A stretch of DNA of 64,000 nt from Bradyrhizobium sp. 1(2017) (GTDB lineage Bacteria; Pseudomonadota; Alphaproteobacteria; Rhizobiales; Xanthobacteraceae): contig NZ_CP050022.2 of the NCBI RefSeq assembly GCF_011602485.2, forward strand, positions 4,484,001 through 4,548,000, read 5' to 3'. The notes beneath the pieces were generated by a model. That model did not search any database, was not told the DNA's origin, and saw only the letters and a program-made list of their open reading frames with translations. This document shows, piece after piece, positions 39,770 to 50,000 of this stretch (position 1 is its first letter; each line of letters opens with the position of its first letter). A program made the position numbers and the translations under genes.

Positions 39770-40486
39770 TCAGCCGGCGACAATGGTTCCGTGGCCGGCG
39801 CCACGCAGAATCGCACCGATCGAACCCGGCTGCGCGATCGAGAATACGATGATAGGCAGCGACGTCTCGCGGGCAAGCGCGAAGGCGGTCGCATCCATCA
39901 CCTTGTAGCCACCCTCGATCGCCTGCGAATGGGTCAGACGGTCGAACCGCGTGGCGGTCGGATCCTTCTTCGGGTCGGCCGAGTAGACGCCGTCGACATT
40001 GGTCGCCTTCAGCACCGCCTGGGCGCCGATCTCGGCGGCGCGCAGCACCGCGGTCGTGTCGGTGGTGAAGAACGGATTGCCGGTTCCGCCGCCGAGCAGC
40101 ACGATCCGGCCCTCGGCGAGGTATTTGTGCGCCGCGGTACGGGTGAACAGCTCGGAAATCTCCGGCATGACGAAGGCCGACAGCGTCCGCGCCGGCGTGC
40201 CCTTGCGCTCGATCGCCGCTTCCAGCGCGAGGCAGTTCATCATGGTGGCGAGCATGCCCATGGTGTCGCCGGTCGGCCGCGACACGCCGCGGGCGGAGAC
40301 CTCGACGCCGCGCACGATGTTGCCGCCGCCGATCACGACCGCAACCTCGGTGCCGAGCTTGCGGGCAGCGATCAGATCGTCCGCAACCCGGTCGACGGTC
40401 GGCTGGTCGATACCAAACCCCTGCTGTCCCGCGAGATATTCGCCGGACAGCTTGATCACGACGCGACGATAGACCGGATCAGTCAT
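39770..40486 (-). CDS. pyrH: Uridylate kinase
   Basis: 238 residues from [20 protein letters not shown]; the first two codons of the longer frame lack support. [25 protein letters not shown] and [12 protein letters not shown] are typical of bacterial UMP kinase. It phosphorylates UMP to UDP. Order tsf-pyrH-frr is the common bacterial arrangement. Confidence 0.98.
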   Translation of the reverse strand: MTDPVYRRVVIKLSGEYLAGQQGFGIDQPTVDRVADDLIAARKLGTEVAVVIGGGNIVRGVEVSARGVSRPTGDTMGMLATMMNCLALEAAIERKGTPARTLSAFVMPEISELFTRTAAHKYLAEGRIVLLGGGTGNPFFTTDTTAVLRAAEIGAQAVLKATNVDGVYSADPKKDPTATRFDRLTHSQAIEGGYKVMDATAFALARETSLPIIVFSIAQPGSIGAILRGAGHGTIVAG

Positions 40487-40546
40487 GAGCACCTTCCTTG
40501 TCCGGGCGCCGCTTCCGGCGGCACGCCGGAAGGAACGTTCCGGCGC

Positions 40547-41470
40547 TTACTTCTTGCCGCTGGCCGCCGCGACCTCGGCTGCGAAGTCGCTTTCCTGCTT
40601 CTCGATTCCCTCACCGAGAGCATAGCGCACAAAGCCCGCGATCTTCAGGGGACCGCCAACCTTGCCCTCGGCCTCCTTCACCGCCTGCGCCACCGACTTG
40701 CCGGTGTCGTGGATGAAGGCCTGCTCGAGCAGGCAGACTTCCTTGTAGTAGGTCTTGAGGCCGGACTCGACGATCTTCTCGATCACGTTCTCCGGCTTGC
40801 CCTGCTGGCGATATTTGTCGGCGAGCACGTCCTTCTCGCGCTTGACGACCGCCGGATCGAGGCCGGACGGATCGAGCGCCAGCGGGTTGGCCGCAGCGAC
40901 ATGCATCGCGATCTGGCGACCGAGCGCGGCGAGCTCGTCGGCCTTGCCGGGCGATTCCAGCGCAACGATCACGCCCATCTTGCCGGCACCGTCGATGACG
41001 GCGCCGTGGACATAGTGCGACACCACGCCCTGGCTCACCTCGAGCTGGGCGGCGCGGCGCAGCGTCATGTTCTCGCCGATCGTGGCGATCGCGTCATTGA
41101 TCGCCGTTTCGATCGTGACGTCGCCGACCTTGGCGGCCTTGATCTTCTCGACATCGGCACCGGCGTCGAACGCGACCTGGGCGATCATCTTGACGAGGCC
41201 CTGGAACTGACCGTTGCGCGCAACGAAGTCGGTCTCGGAGTTAACCTCGACCACGACGCCCTTGTTGCCCTTGGTGAGCGCGCCGATGAGGCCCTCGGCC
41301 GCGACGCGGCCCGACTTCTTGGCGGCCTTCGACAGGCCCTTCTTGCGCAGCCAGTCCTGCGCCGCTTCCATGTTGCCGTCGTTTTCGGTCAGCGCGGCCT
41401 TGCAGTCCATCATGCCCGCGCCGGTCGACTCGCGCAGGTCCTTGACCATCGCAGCTGTGATCGTTGCCAT
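40547..41470 (-). CDS. tsf: Translation elongation factor Ts
   Basis: 307 residues. The N-terminal UBA-like segment [20 protein letters not shown] and the core [13 protein letters not shown] are signatures of EF-Ts, the guanine nucleotide exchange factor of EF-Tu. An AAGGA ribosome binding site precedes the ATG. Confidence 0.98.
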   Translation of the reverse strand: MATITAAMVKDLRESTGAGMMDCKAALTENDGNMEAAQDWLRKKGLSKAAKKSGRVAAEGLIGALTKGNKGVVVEVNSETDFVARNGQFQGLVKMIAQVAFDAGADVEKIKAAKVGDVTIETAINDAIATIGENMTLRRAAQLEVSQGVVSHYVHGAVIDGAGKMGVIVALESPGKADELAALGRQIAMHVAAANPLALDPSGLDPAVVKREKDVLADKYRQQGKPENVIEKIVESGLKTYYKEVCLLEQAFIHDTGKSVAQAVKEAEGKVGGPLKIAGFVRYALGEGIEKQESDFAAEVAAASGKK

Positions 41471-41569
41471 CGTTGAAAATCCTTCTTGCCTGCCGGTTCG
41501 CCGCGGCGCGGCATCCCATTGCCCCGCCGCGGTCCATCTCAGGAATTCGCGTCAACTGAATGAAATGGT

Positions 41570-41588
41570 GGCCGGGATTTAGCCGGCC
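41570..41588 (-). terminator. Weak hairpin between rpsB and tsf (attenuator candidate)
   Basis: GGCCGG (41570-41575) / CCGGCC (41583-41588) with a 7-base loop, close behind the rpsB stop. A partial terminator between rpsB and tsf is known in enterobacteria; here there is no T tract at the stem in the minus direction, so the call is tentative. Confidence 0.3.
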
Positions 41589-41606
41589 AACCCATCGCCT
41601 TTTTGA

Positions 41607-42602
41607 CTATTCCGCTTCCGCGGTCAGCGCCTTGGCCTTGGCCACCCAGGCATCCGCGCGGCTCGGCAGACCGACTTCTTCGCCGATCGTGTGCGCGGTG
41701 TCGTGGTCGAGCTCGGCGAGCTGCCAGTAGTGGAAGATGCCGAGGTCGTTGAATTTCTTCTCGATCGCACCCGACACGCCCGGGAGCTTCTTGAGGTCGT
41801 CGGCGGTGCCGCGAGGACCCGCAAGGCCCTGGAAGCCGCTCGAGGACGCCGCCGGCAGCTCTTCGGCCAGCGGACGGGCGGAGGCACCGACGTCGATGCC
41901 CGAATCGCCCTGGGCGCGCGAGATGCCGTCGATCGCGGCACGCGCGATCAGGTCGCAATACAGCGCAATGGCGCGGCCGGCGTCGTCATTGCCCGGCACC
42001 ACATAGGTGATGCCCTTCGGATCCGAATTGGTGTCGACGATCGCGGCGACCGGGATGTTGAGCCGCTGGGCTTCCTGGATCGCGATGTCTTCCTTGTTGG
42101 TGTCGATCACGAAGATCAGGTCGGGCAGACCGCCCATGTCCTTGATGCCGCCGAGCGAACGGTCGAGCTTGTCGCGCTCGCGCTGCAGCGTCAGGCGCTC
42201 CTTCTTCGTGTAGGAATTGGCTTCGCCGCCCGAGAGCACGTCGTCGAGGTGACGCAGGCGCTTGATCGAGGCCGAGATCGTCTTCCAGTTGGTCAGCGTG
42301 CCGCCGAGCCAGCGCGAATTGACGAAGTACTGCGCGCAGCGCTTGGCAGCGTCCGCGACGCCGTCCTGCGCCTGGCGCTTGGTGCCGACGAACAGGATAC
42401 GGCCGCCCTTGGCGACGGTGTCGCTGACGGCCTGAAGGGCCGTGTGCAGCATCGGCACGGTCTGGGCGAGATCTACGATGTGGATGTTGTTGCGCGCGCC
42501 GAAAATGAACGGAGCCATTTTCGGATTCCAGCGGTGAGACTGGTGACCAAAGTGCACGCCAGCTTCGAGGAGCTGACGCATAGTGAAATCGGGCAGTGCC
42601 AT
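41607..42602 (-). CDS. rpsB: 30S ribosomal protein S2 with C-terminal extension
   Basis: 331 residues, against about 240-260 in most bacteria. The core [20 protein letters not shown], then [19 protein letters not shown] and [17 protein letters not shown] is standard S2. The extra 75 or so residues contain a helix-hairpin-helix-like stretch ([29 protein letters not shown]), similar to the HhH extension of the L21/S2 type in rhizobia. The start follows CGGAG; the longer ORF into the leader was rejected. Confidence 0.96.
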   Translation of the reverse strand: MALPDFTMRQLLEAGVHFGHQSHRWNPKMAPFIFGARNNIHIVDLAQTVPMLHTALQAVSDTVAKGGRILFVGTKRQAQDGVADAAKRCAQYFVNSRWLGGTLTNWKTISASIKRLRHLDDVLSGGEANSYTKKERLTLQRERDKLDRSLGGIKDMGGLPDLIFVIDTNKEDIAIQEAQRLNIPVAAIVDTNSDPKGITYVVPGNDDAGRAIALYCDLIARAAIDGISRAQGDSGIDVGASARPLAEELPAASSSGFQGLAGPRGTADDLKKLPGVSGAIEKKFNDLGIFHYWQLAELDHDTAHTIGEEVGLPSRADAWVAKAKALTAEAE

Positions 42603-42714
42603 CGTTCTAATTCTCCGGTTGGTTCCTCCGGAAGCGTGTGAGCAAAACGGAGCGTTGCGCCCCGGCTGCCACCGGACGGCCTTGTGAGCCATGCTTCCGT
42701 GTGAGATGGCGCGC

Positions 42715-42742
42715 TATATAGCGCCATTTCGGCCAGAAGCAA
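42715..42742 (-). promoter_or_regulatory. Promoter of the rpsB operon
   Basis: On the minus strand: -35 TTGCTT (42737-42742), 16-bp spacer, -10 TATATA (42715-42720). The start of transcription would be near 42707, giving a leader of about 105 nt before rpsB. The -10 lies in a GC-rich near-palindrome (GGCGC...GCGCC). Confidence 0.55.
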
Positions 42743-42792
42743 GGAAATAACGGGCCCATCTGGGGCACCGGAGCTTCCGGCGCCCCGGATGC

Positions 42793-45474
42793 CTAGCACC
42801 TCGGCTGGCCCGGCGGGCAAGGCTTCGGTGGCGGTCCGGCCGGCCGCGGCGGCGGGTGTGGTGCTGGCGCCGCACGCGGCGGCGCGGCGGCCATCGGAGG
42901 CGGCGCCGGCCGCGCGACAGGAGGTGGCGGCGGCGCGGGCCGCGCCATCGGCGGCGGAGGTGGCGCCGGACGCGCCATTGGGGGCGGTGCGGGCCGGGCC
43001 ATGGGTGGCGGCGGTGCCGGTCGTGCCATGGCGGCGGGCGGAGGTGCAACCCGAGGCGGCGGAGCTGGCGCGACCCGTGGCGGTGGCGGCGGCGCCGGTC
43101 TCGCCACGGCCTGTGGAGGAGCTGGCGGCGCGGCGGGCTTGGCCGCCGCCGGCGGCGGAGCGGACCGCGGCCCCTGAAGCCTGGACGGCTCCCGTGCTGC
43201 CACCGGTGGGGGTGGAGGCGTCGCGGGCTTGACTGTGCTCGGCGCGGCGGCACTCGGGGGCGGCAAAGCGCCCGGCCGGGAACCGGTCTGCCTGCCACGC
43301 GGGTCAGTCACGGACGGAGGCGATACCCCTGGACTGGGCAGCCCGGCGGATGGGGTCGTACCTGCGGGAGCCGGCCGCTGGTTGGGCGCCGTAGCGGTGG
43401 CCGCGTTTGGCTGCGCCGGCGGAACATTGCCGACGGGCGACGTGGTGGTCGCAACGGGTTTGCCCGGAGCTCCGGCGGGGCGCGGCGGTCCGCCGGGGGT
43501 CCCGGGCACCGGCAGCGTATTCGCCTGCGGCGTATTGGGCTGCGGCGGCGTATTGGCCTGCGGCGACGTATTGGCCTGCGGCGGCTTGGCCGGCGCCGCT
43601 GCTTGGGGGGGCGCAGCAGCATTGCCAGCCGGAGCCGTCGCAGCCGGACTTGGTGCCGCGTTCGGGGTGACAACGCCGGGAGCCACCCCTGCCCCCGCCG
43701 GCGGCGCGCCGGGAGTCCCCGGCGCCGGCGGCGTATTGGCCTGCGGCAGCGTAGTCGCCTGCGGCAGCGTATTGGCCTGCGGCAGCTTGCCCCCAACCGG
43801 CGGCTGCGCGGTCGTGGCGGGAGCGACATTGGCCGGCGTCGGTGCCGCGATCCCGGGCCTTGCCGTCGGCTGGATGGTCGCGCTTGGCGGCATCGGCGCC
43901 TTGCCCTGCTGGATCAGGGCGGCGCGCTGGACCACGGCCTGCGGCACCGCCGGACCTGCCGGGTTGGCGCGCCCCGCGACGGCGGGCGCCAGATTCCCCA
44001 CCGCAGGCGCCGCGCCGGGCGGCGGAGCCGGCGGCCGGTTGATCACGGTGTTGATGACGGTCGTATTATGGATGTTCTGGTAGATGATGTTGTTCGGCGG
44101 CGGCGCGACATAGACCGGCGGCCTGACGAACACCGGGATCGGCACAAACACCGGCTGCGGCAGCACGAACAGGCCGATCACGGGCAGCGGCGGCGGCAGC
44201 ACGACGAAATCCGGCGGCGGCGGCGGCAGATAGTAGACCGGTGGCGGTGGCGGCGGCGCGAAGCCGAAATCGGGGTCGCTGAAATACAGCACGGGGCGGT
44301 CGACATAGACCACCTCCTCCGGCGGCGGTGGCGGCACGTCGTAATCGATCATCGCAAAGGTCGGTGGCGGCTCGGGCGGCGCGGTGAGGATCGCCAGTCG
44401 CCGGCGCGCATCCGCTGCATGCGGGCCGCGCGGATAGCGGCGCAGATACGACCAATAGGCCTCCGGCGTGTCGGTCCGATAGGTCCGCCGCCAGGTGATC
44501 GCCTCGCGGCGCGCCGCCACGATCGCCCTGACCCGTTTGGCGAGCGGATCGTCGGGATAGGCCGCGAGAAAATCCTCATACGCCGGCAGCGTGTCGCGCT
44601 CGAGCGCGGCGGCATAGGCATCCTGCACACCGAGATCGCGGATCGGCTTGTTGCGGATCGCAGCGACCTGGTCGGGCGCGGCCTCCGGCGGAGCGTCGGG
44701 CCCACGCTCGAAGAACGAAAACGTCGCGGTGATCTTCTGCTCGTTCCAGGGCACCTGCGCGCCCTTGGAGGCCTCGTTGACGCGCAGGCGGACGCGATCG
44801 AACACCTCGGGCAGCGGCAGGCCGCCGGTGCGGATCATCTCGGCGAGCGACTGCGCATAGATGCCGTAGGGCCCCGGCTCCTCCGGCGCCACCGTACCCG
44901 GCGCGGCGTTGAAGGCGATCAGCATGTTCGCCTCGGGCTCGACCAGCGCCAGGCCACTCGCGATCGGCTGGCCGCCTTCGACGAAGGGCTGCGCGCGGGC
45001 CGCATCGAGCACGATGATGTTGGCCTTGAGCGGAATCGCCGCGAGCTGGCGCGCATAGTCGCTGATGCGCAAGGCCTCGGTCGGTATGTCGGTATCGCGG
45101 GTGATGTTGGAATCGACCGGGATGAAATAATTCTCGCCGGCAAGCTGCACGCCATAGCCCGCAAGATAAATCATCGCGACCGTGCCCGGGCCGGACGCCT
45201 GCGCCTTCTGGATGAAATCGCGAAAGCTCTTGCGCAGCGTGTCGCCGTCAAGATCGCGCGCGCCGACGACGTCGAAGCCGGCCGCCTGCAGCGTCTGCGC
45301 GATCAGGCCGGCATCGTTCGCGGTGGTGGCTAGCGGCGATTTGGCATAGGCGCCGTTGCCGACCACCAGCGCGATGCGCTTCTCCTGCTGCTGCGCGCGG
45401 GCCGCGTTCGGCGCGCTGGCGACAAGAGCCACGACCGGCAGGAGAAGGCAAACGAAGCGAAGCATCCCACGCAT
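42793..45474 (-). CDS. Secreted caspase-fold (C14) protein lacking the catalytic dyad, with proline-rich tail
   Basis: 893 residues from MRGMLRFVCLLLPVVALVAS, a signal peptide ending ARA-QQQ. The caspase p20-like domain (about residues 30-260) has RIALVVGNGAYAKSP. At the usual catalytic His (YYAGHGVQ) the sequence is IYLAGYGVQLAGENY, so Tyr107 replaces His; at the usual Cys (DACRxNPF) it is LDAARAQPF, so Ala159 replaces Cys. The fold seems intact but the protease should be dead. A middle part has tetratricopeptide-like helices (YEDFLAAYPDDPLAKRV, YWSYLRRYPRGPHAADA). The remaining 500 residues are Pro/Ala-rich with repeats (MARPAPPP, PQANT). The protein is likely periplasmic or envelope-bound; its function is unknown. 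Confidence 0.85.
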   Translation of the reverse strand: MRGMLRFVCLLLPVVALVASAPNAARAQQQEKRIALVVGNGAYAKSPLATTANDAGLIAQTLQAAGFDVVGARDLDGDTLRKSFRDFIQKAQASGPGTVAMIYLAGYGVQLAGENYFIPVDSNITRDTDIPTEALRISDYARQLAAIPLKANIIVLDAARAQPFVEGGQPIASGLALVEPEANMLIAFNAAPGTVAPEEPGPYGIYAQSLAEMIRTGGLPLPEVFDRVRLRVNEASKGAQVPWNEQKITATFSFFERGPDAPPEAAPDQVAAIRNKPIRDLGVQDAYAAALERDTLPAYEDFLAAYPDDPLAKRVRAIVAARREAITWRRTYRTDTPEAYWSYLRRYPRGPHAADARRRLAILTAPPEPPPTFAMIDYDVPPPPPEEVVYVDRPVLYFSDPDFGFAPPPPPPVYYLPPPPPDFVVLPPPLPVIGLFVLPQPVFVPIPVFVRPPVYVAPPPNNIIYQNIHNTTVINTVINRPPAPPPGAAPAVGNLAPAVAGRANPAGPAVPQAVVQRAALIQQGKAPMPPSATIQPTARPGIAAPTPANVAPATTAQPPVGGKLPQANTLPQATTLPQANTPPAPGTPGAPPAGAGVAPGVVTPNAAPSPAATAPAGNAAAPPQAAAPAKPPQANTSPQANTPPQPNTPQANTLPVPGTPGGPPRPAGAPGKPVATTTSPVGNVPPAQPNAATATAPNQRPAPAGTTPSAGLPSPGVSPPSVTDPRGRQTGSRPGALPPPSAAAPSTVKPATPPPPPVAAREPSRLQGPRSAPPPAAAKPAAPPAPPQAVARPAPPPPPRVAPAPPPRVAPPPAAMARPAPPPPMARPAPPPMARPAPPPPPMARPAPPPPPVARPAPPPMAAAPPRAAPAPHPPPRPAGPPPKPCPPGQPRC
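42880..43050 (-). repeat. MARPAPPP-type coding repeats in the tail of the caspase-like gene
   Basis: Four MARPAPPP units and one VARPAPPP unit of slightly varied length lie in tandem near the 3' end of the gene. The underlying DNA is a GGxGGC-rich imperfect repeat. Length variation between strains is likely. Confidence 0.7.
43500..43800 (-). repeat. PQANT-type coding repeats in the caspase-like gene
   Basis: Two clusters of a 5-6 residue unit (PQANT-x-P) lie at roughly 43510-43590 and 43736-43795. The units are nearly identical at DNA level (core TTGGCCTGCGG), suggesting recent slippage. Confidence 0.65.
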
Positions 45475-45649
45475 GGCATTTCCCGTTTTTGTCGTTGAAG
45501 TGCCAGTATGCATCAGACGCGCGGCCGGCTGAACGGCACTTGAACGAAAAGCTCGGATTGAGGCGGTGGCATGGCACCTGGCGTTTGCGCCAGGCCGTCA
45601 AATCAGGCCTCTGTGTCAGGCCCCGTCAGCCTTCACGATCGACGGTGGT

Positions 45650-46390
45650 TCAGCTCTGCGCGATCAGGTCGACTGTTCCCGTCGTGAGCCGGTAGATCCC
45701 GCCGACGACCTTCAGCTTGCCCTGCTCCACGGCTGCATTGAGGATCGGCGCGGCCGACTTCAGCTTGGCAACATTGTCGGTCACGTTCTGCCGGATCGCC
45801 TGATCGAGCACCTCCCCGCCCCGCTGCATCGCAGCCTTGGCGGCGGGGGCGATCGCATCGACGAGCGAGGGGATGTGGCCCGGCGGCGACTTGTTGTCTT
45901 TGATCGCCTTCAGCGTCGCATCCACGGCGCCGCAGGCATCATGGCCGAGTACGAGGATCAGTGGTGCGCCCAGCACGGCGACCGCATATTCCAGGCTGGC
46001 GATGGTCTCAACCCCGGCAAAGTTTCCGGCAACGCGGCAGACGAACAGATCGCCGCGGCCGCTGTCGAAGGCGTACTCCGGCGCGATGCGTGAGTCCGCA
46101 CAGCTCAACACCGCTGCGAACGGATTCTGGCCGCCGGCCAGCGCCTCGCGCTCATGCTTGAAATCATGCCGCCGCGCGACGCCGGCGACGTAGCGCGCAT
46201 TACCCTCCATCAGCCGCTTCAAGCTCGCGTCCGGCGACAACACGTTCTGCGGCTTGGGCGGAGCCTTGGCCTCCTTGGCAAGGGCGACGCCGCCCAGGGC
46301 AAGCCCGAGCGCCGAAACCGTCAGATGGACGAGCGATCTCCGCGAAGGGCCGATGTGGACGTCGCAATCACTGCCGCAATTCTCGCACAT
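45650..46390 (-). CDS. Beta-class carbonic anhydrase with Tat-type signal
   Basis: 246 residues. The N-terminus MCENCGSDCDVHIGPSRRSLVHLTVSALGLA contains a Cys-rich C-x2-C-x4-C head, then twin arginines and a hydrophobic stretch, i.e. a probable Tat signal (given as positions 1-31). The enzyme domain has zinc ligands Cys97 (VLSCADSR), His150 and Cys153 (LGHDACGA), with the Asp99-Arg101 dyad. It interconverts CO2 and bicarbonate and is probably periplasmic. Same strand as the caspase-like gene, 175 bp apart. Confidence 0.93.
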   Translation of the reverse strand: MCENCGSDCDVHIGPSRRSLVHLTVSALGLALGGVALAKEAKAPPKPQNVLSPDASLKRLMEGNARYVAGVARRHDFKHEREALAGGQNPFAAVLSCADSRIAPEYAFDSGRGDLFVCRVAGNFAGVETIASLEYAVAVLGAPLILVLGHDACGAVDATLKAIKDNKSPPGHIPSLVDAIAPAAKAAMQRGGEVLDQAIRQNVTDNVAKLKSAAPILNAAVEQGKLKVVGGIYRLTTGTVDLIAQS

Positions 46391-46447
46391 GCCTGCCTCC
46401 TCCCATCGAGCCGCCTCGTTGATGCAGCGGCAATCATGCCCCGCATC

Positions 46448-46885
46448 CTACTCGACAGCCTGTAATTCCGCGAGCTTCGTTCGCGCGGTCGCCTCGTCCA
46501 ACGCGACGAGCTCGGCCAGCCCGGGATTCGCCTCTCCTGCCGTCGCGACGGAGACGACGAGCCCGGCCAAGCCGCCCAGCATCGCACCGCCCATCGCGGC
46601 ATCGTGCCTGGGGCTGCTCTTGATGAGATAGAAGTGAGTCCGGCCCGCGTCCATGACGACCTCGCGCTTGGTGTCGCCCGGAAACATCACCTCGGTCACC
46701 AGCAGTTCGTGGCGGCCGGCCGGCCGATCGGCATAGGCATATTTCCCGGCCACGACCTTGCCGAGCGGAGCACCGTCGAGCTTCACCTCGCAGGCGCAAA
46801 TGGCCATGCTGAGCCCATTCCTCTTGTCCTGCAGCAGGACGACACGCGAATATCCGGGGCGAGGCGGTCCGACCTTCTTTGCCAC
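46448..46885 (-). CDS. Uncharacterised protein, DUF2846-like, 145 aa
   Basis: GTG start at 46885 is the only upstream option in frame. The core (LDGAPLGKVVAGKYAYADRP, GRHELLVTEVMFPGD, DAGRTHFYLIKSSP) resembles DUF2846-type beta-sandwich proteins in which a small ligand or lipid is presented. A glycine-rich membrane-like stretch (GGAMLGGLAGLVVSVATAG) follows. No signal peptide is visible, unlike typical members, so the start could be wrong. Function unknown. Confidence 0.6.
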   Translation of the reverse strand: MAKKVGPPRPGYSRVVLLQDKRNGLSMAICACEVKLDGAPLGKVVAGKYAYADRPAGRHELLVTEVMFPGDTKREVVMDAGRTHFYLIKSSPRHDAAMGGAMLGGLAGLVVSVATAGEANPGLAELVALDEATARTKLAELQAVE

Positions 46886-47039
46886 CGATGCAAAATCAGT
46901 TCCGACCTGATCGCTGACGGCATCCCGTCAGCATGGCACCAACGGCCAACAACAACGACCCTCGTCGCAGCATCGCACACCCCAGCCCTATCCCCGAGTG
47001 CATGCTAGCCGGAAACAGCGCAAGGTTGCAACACGCTCC

Positions 47040-47060
47040 GACGACGACGACGACGACGAC
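47040..47060. repeat. GAC trinucleotide repeat (seven units)
   Basis: Seven tandem GAC units, 12 bp beyond the dnaE stop codon, in non-coding DNA. It is a possible slippage site without evident function. Confidence 0.8.
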
Positions 47061-47072
47061 AGCACCGAGTTG

Positions 47073-50000
47073 CTAGATCTGCTGCACGTCCACCACGCCC
47101 GCGACCGCCTTGATCGCACCGGCGATCTGCGGCGAGACCTTGAAGCGGCCGGGCAGCTTCATCTCCACCTCGGTCTCGAGGTCGAGCATCATCACCAGCG
47201 ACACCTCGCCATCGCCATTGGAGCGCGGCGCGATGCCGGGACTGCCGATCTTTGGCGCTGCGCCATTCGACGCGGCCATCTCGGGTCCGGCGAGACGCTT
47301 GGCAATCGATTCCAGCGGCTTGGTGTCGCGCACGAAGATGCGCAGGCCCTTCTGCGTCTTGGCGGCGGCGTCATCCAGCGGCTCGGCATGCAGCACGCGG
47401 GCGCGCACATCCTCGCCCTGAAGCTCGGCCCCCAGCTGGAGCAACACGGCAGCGCCCGGCTCCAGCACGTCGCGATATTGCGCGAGCCCTTCGGAGAACA
47501 GCACCGCCTCGAAATGGCCGGTCGGATCGGACAGGCCCATGATGCCCATCTTGTTGCCGGTCTTGGTGCGCCGCTCCATGCGCGAAACGACGGTCGCCGC
47601 GACCTTGCCGGCGGTGGCGCCGGTCTTTACCGCGCGCGAGAACTCGGCCCATGACTGCACCCGCAGCCGCTTCAGCACCGTGGCATAATCGTCGAGCGGA
47701 TGTCCCGACAGGAAGAACCCGATCGCGTCGTATTCGCGCCGCAGCCGCTCGGCCGGCAGCCAGGGCTCGATCTGCGGCAGCATGATGGTCGGCGCATCGG
47801 CCGACATGCCAAACATGTCGTTCTGGCCGATGGTCTCGGCCTGATGCGCGCGCTGGCAGGCGGCGAGGATCGAGTCCGCACCGGCGAAGACGCGCGCGCG
47901 GTTCGGCTCCAGCGTGTCGAAGGCGCCCGCGGCGGCAAGGCTCTCGATGATGCGTTTGTTGATCGCACGCGGGTTGACCCGCGCGGCGAAGTCGGCGAGC
48001 GAGGTGAACAATCCGCGCTTGTTGCGCTCCTCGATGATCTGGTCGATCGCCTGGATGCCGACGCCCTTGAGCGCCGCGAGCGCATAGTAGATCGTCTTCT
48101 CGCCGACCTCGAAGGTCGCGCCCGAGCGGTTGATGTTCGGCGGCTCGACCTTGATGCCGAGACGCTGCGCCTCGGAGCGGAATTCGGAGAGCTTGTCGGT
48201 GTTGTTCAGATCGAGCGTCATGGACGCTGCGATGAACTCCACCGGATAATGTGCCTTCATGTAGGCGGTGTGATAGGACACCAGCGCATAGGCCGCCGCG
48301 TGGCTCTTGTTGAAGCCGTAATCGGCGAACTTGGCGAGCAGCTCGAAGATGGTCTCGGCCTGCCCCTTCGGCACGCCGTTCTTCACGGCGCCGGCGACGA
48401 AGATGTCGCGCTGCTTGTCCATCTCGGCGCGGATCTTCTTGCCCATGGCGCGGCGGAGCAAATCGGCGTCGCCGAGCGAGTAGCCCGACATCACCTGCGC
48501 GATCTGCATCACCTGTTCCTGGTAGATGATGACGCCGAACGTCTCTTTCAGGATCGGCTCCAGCACGGGATGCAGATATTCCGGCTCCTCGTCGCCGTGC
48601 TTGCGCGCGCAATAGGTCGGGATGTTCGCCATCGGGCCCGGGCGATACAGCGCCACCAGCGCGATGATGTCCTCGAAACGGTCGGGCCGCATGTCGACCA
48701 GCGCGCGCCGCATGCCCTGGCTTTCAACCTGGAACACGCCGACCACCTCGCCCCGCGCCAGCATCTGGTAGCTCTCGGCATCGTCGATCGGCAGCGTTGC
48801 CAGATCGACATGGATGTCGCGCGGCTTGAGCAGCTTGCACGCGACGTCAAGCACCGTCAGCGTCTTGAGGCCGAGGAAGTCGAACTTGACGAGGCCCGCG
48901 GGCTCGACCCATTTCATGTTGAACTGGGTCACCGGCATGTCGGATTTGGGATCGCGATACATCGGCACGAGTTCGCTCAAGGGGCGATCGCCGATCACGA
49001 TGCCGGCCGCGTGCGTCGAGGCGTGGCGGGTCAGGCCTTCGAGACGCTGCGCGATGTCGAAGGCACGCGCCACCACCGGATCTTCATCGCGGAACGCCTG
49101 AAGCTTCGGCTCGCTCTCGATCGCCGCCGCCAGCGTGACCGGCGCGGCCGGGTTCTGCGGCACGAGCTTGGTCAGCTTGTCGACCTGGCCATAGGGCATC
49201 TGCAGCACGCGACCGACGTCGCGCAGCACGCCGCGCGCCTGCAGCGTACCGAAGGTGATGATCTGCGCGACCTGGTCGCGGCCATAGCGCTCCTGGACGT
49301 ACTTGATCACCTCGCCGCGGCGGTCCTGGCAGAAGTCGATGTCGAAGTCCGGCATCGAGACGCGTTCCGGATTGAGGAAGCGCTCGAACAGCAGGCCGAA
49401 CTTGATCGGATCGAGGTCGGTGATGGTCAGCGCCCACGCCACCAGCGAGCCGGCGCCGGAGCCGCGGCCTGGCCCGACCGGGATGCCGTGCGCCTTCGCC
49501 CATTTGATGAAGTCGGACACGATCAGGAAGTAGCCGGCGTATTTCATGCGCATGATGACGTCGAGTTCGAACGCCAGGCGCTTGTTGTAGTCCTCTTCGC
49601 TCGTGCCCTGCGACAGTCCATGGACGCGCAGGCGGTTGGCGAGGCCCTCTTCCGCCTGCCGCTTCAATTCGGCCGCTTCCACCGAAGCGGCATCCGAGCT
49701 TGCGGCGGCGCCCACCGTGAAGAACGGCAGGATCGGCTTGCGCGTCATCGGGCGGAACGAGCAGCGCTCGGCGATCTCCACCGTCGAGGCCAGCGCCTCC
49801 GGAATGTCGGCGAACAGCACCGCCATCTCGGCGCGGGTCTTGAAGCGGTGATCGGGGGTGAGCTGCTCGCGGTCGGTCTCGGCAATCAGCCGCCCGCCGG
49901 CGATGCACAGAAGCGCGTCATGCGCCTCGTAATCGTCGGTCGCGGCGAAATACGGCTCGTTGGTCGCAACCAGCGGCAGGCCCTTCGCATAGGCGATGTC

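Noticed and set aside
42880..43800. Short regular repeats resembling an array
   Set aside because: They are in-frame coding repeats (MARPAPPP, PQANT), not CRISPR: no constant repeat with unique spacers and no cas genes.
42856..45333. 825-codon plus-strand frame, Arg/Gly-rich
   Set aside because: Antisense to the Pro/Ala-rich caspase-like gene; composition mirrors the repeats.
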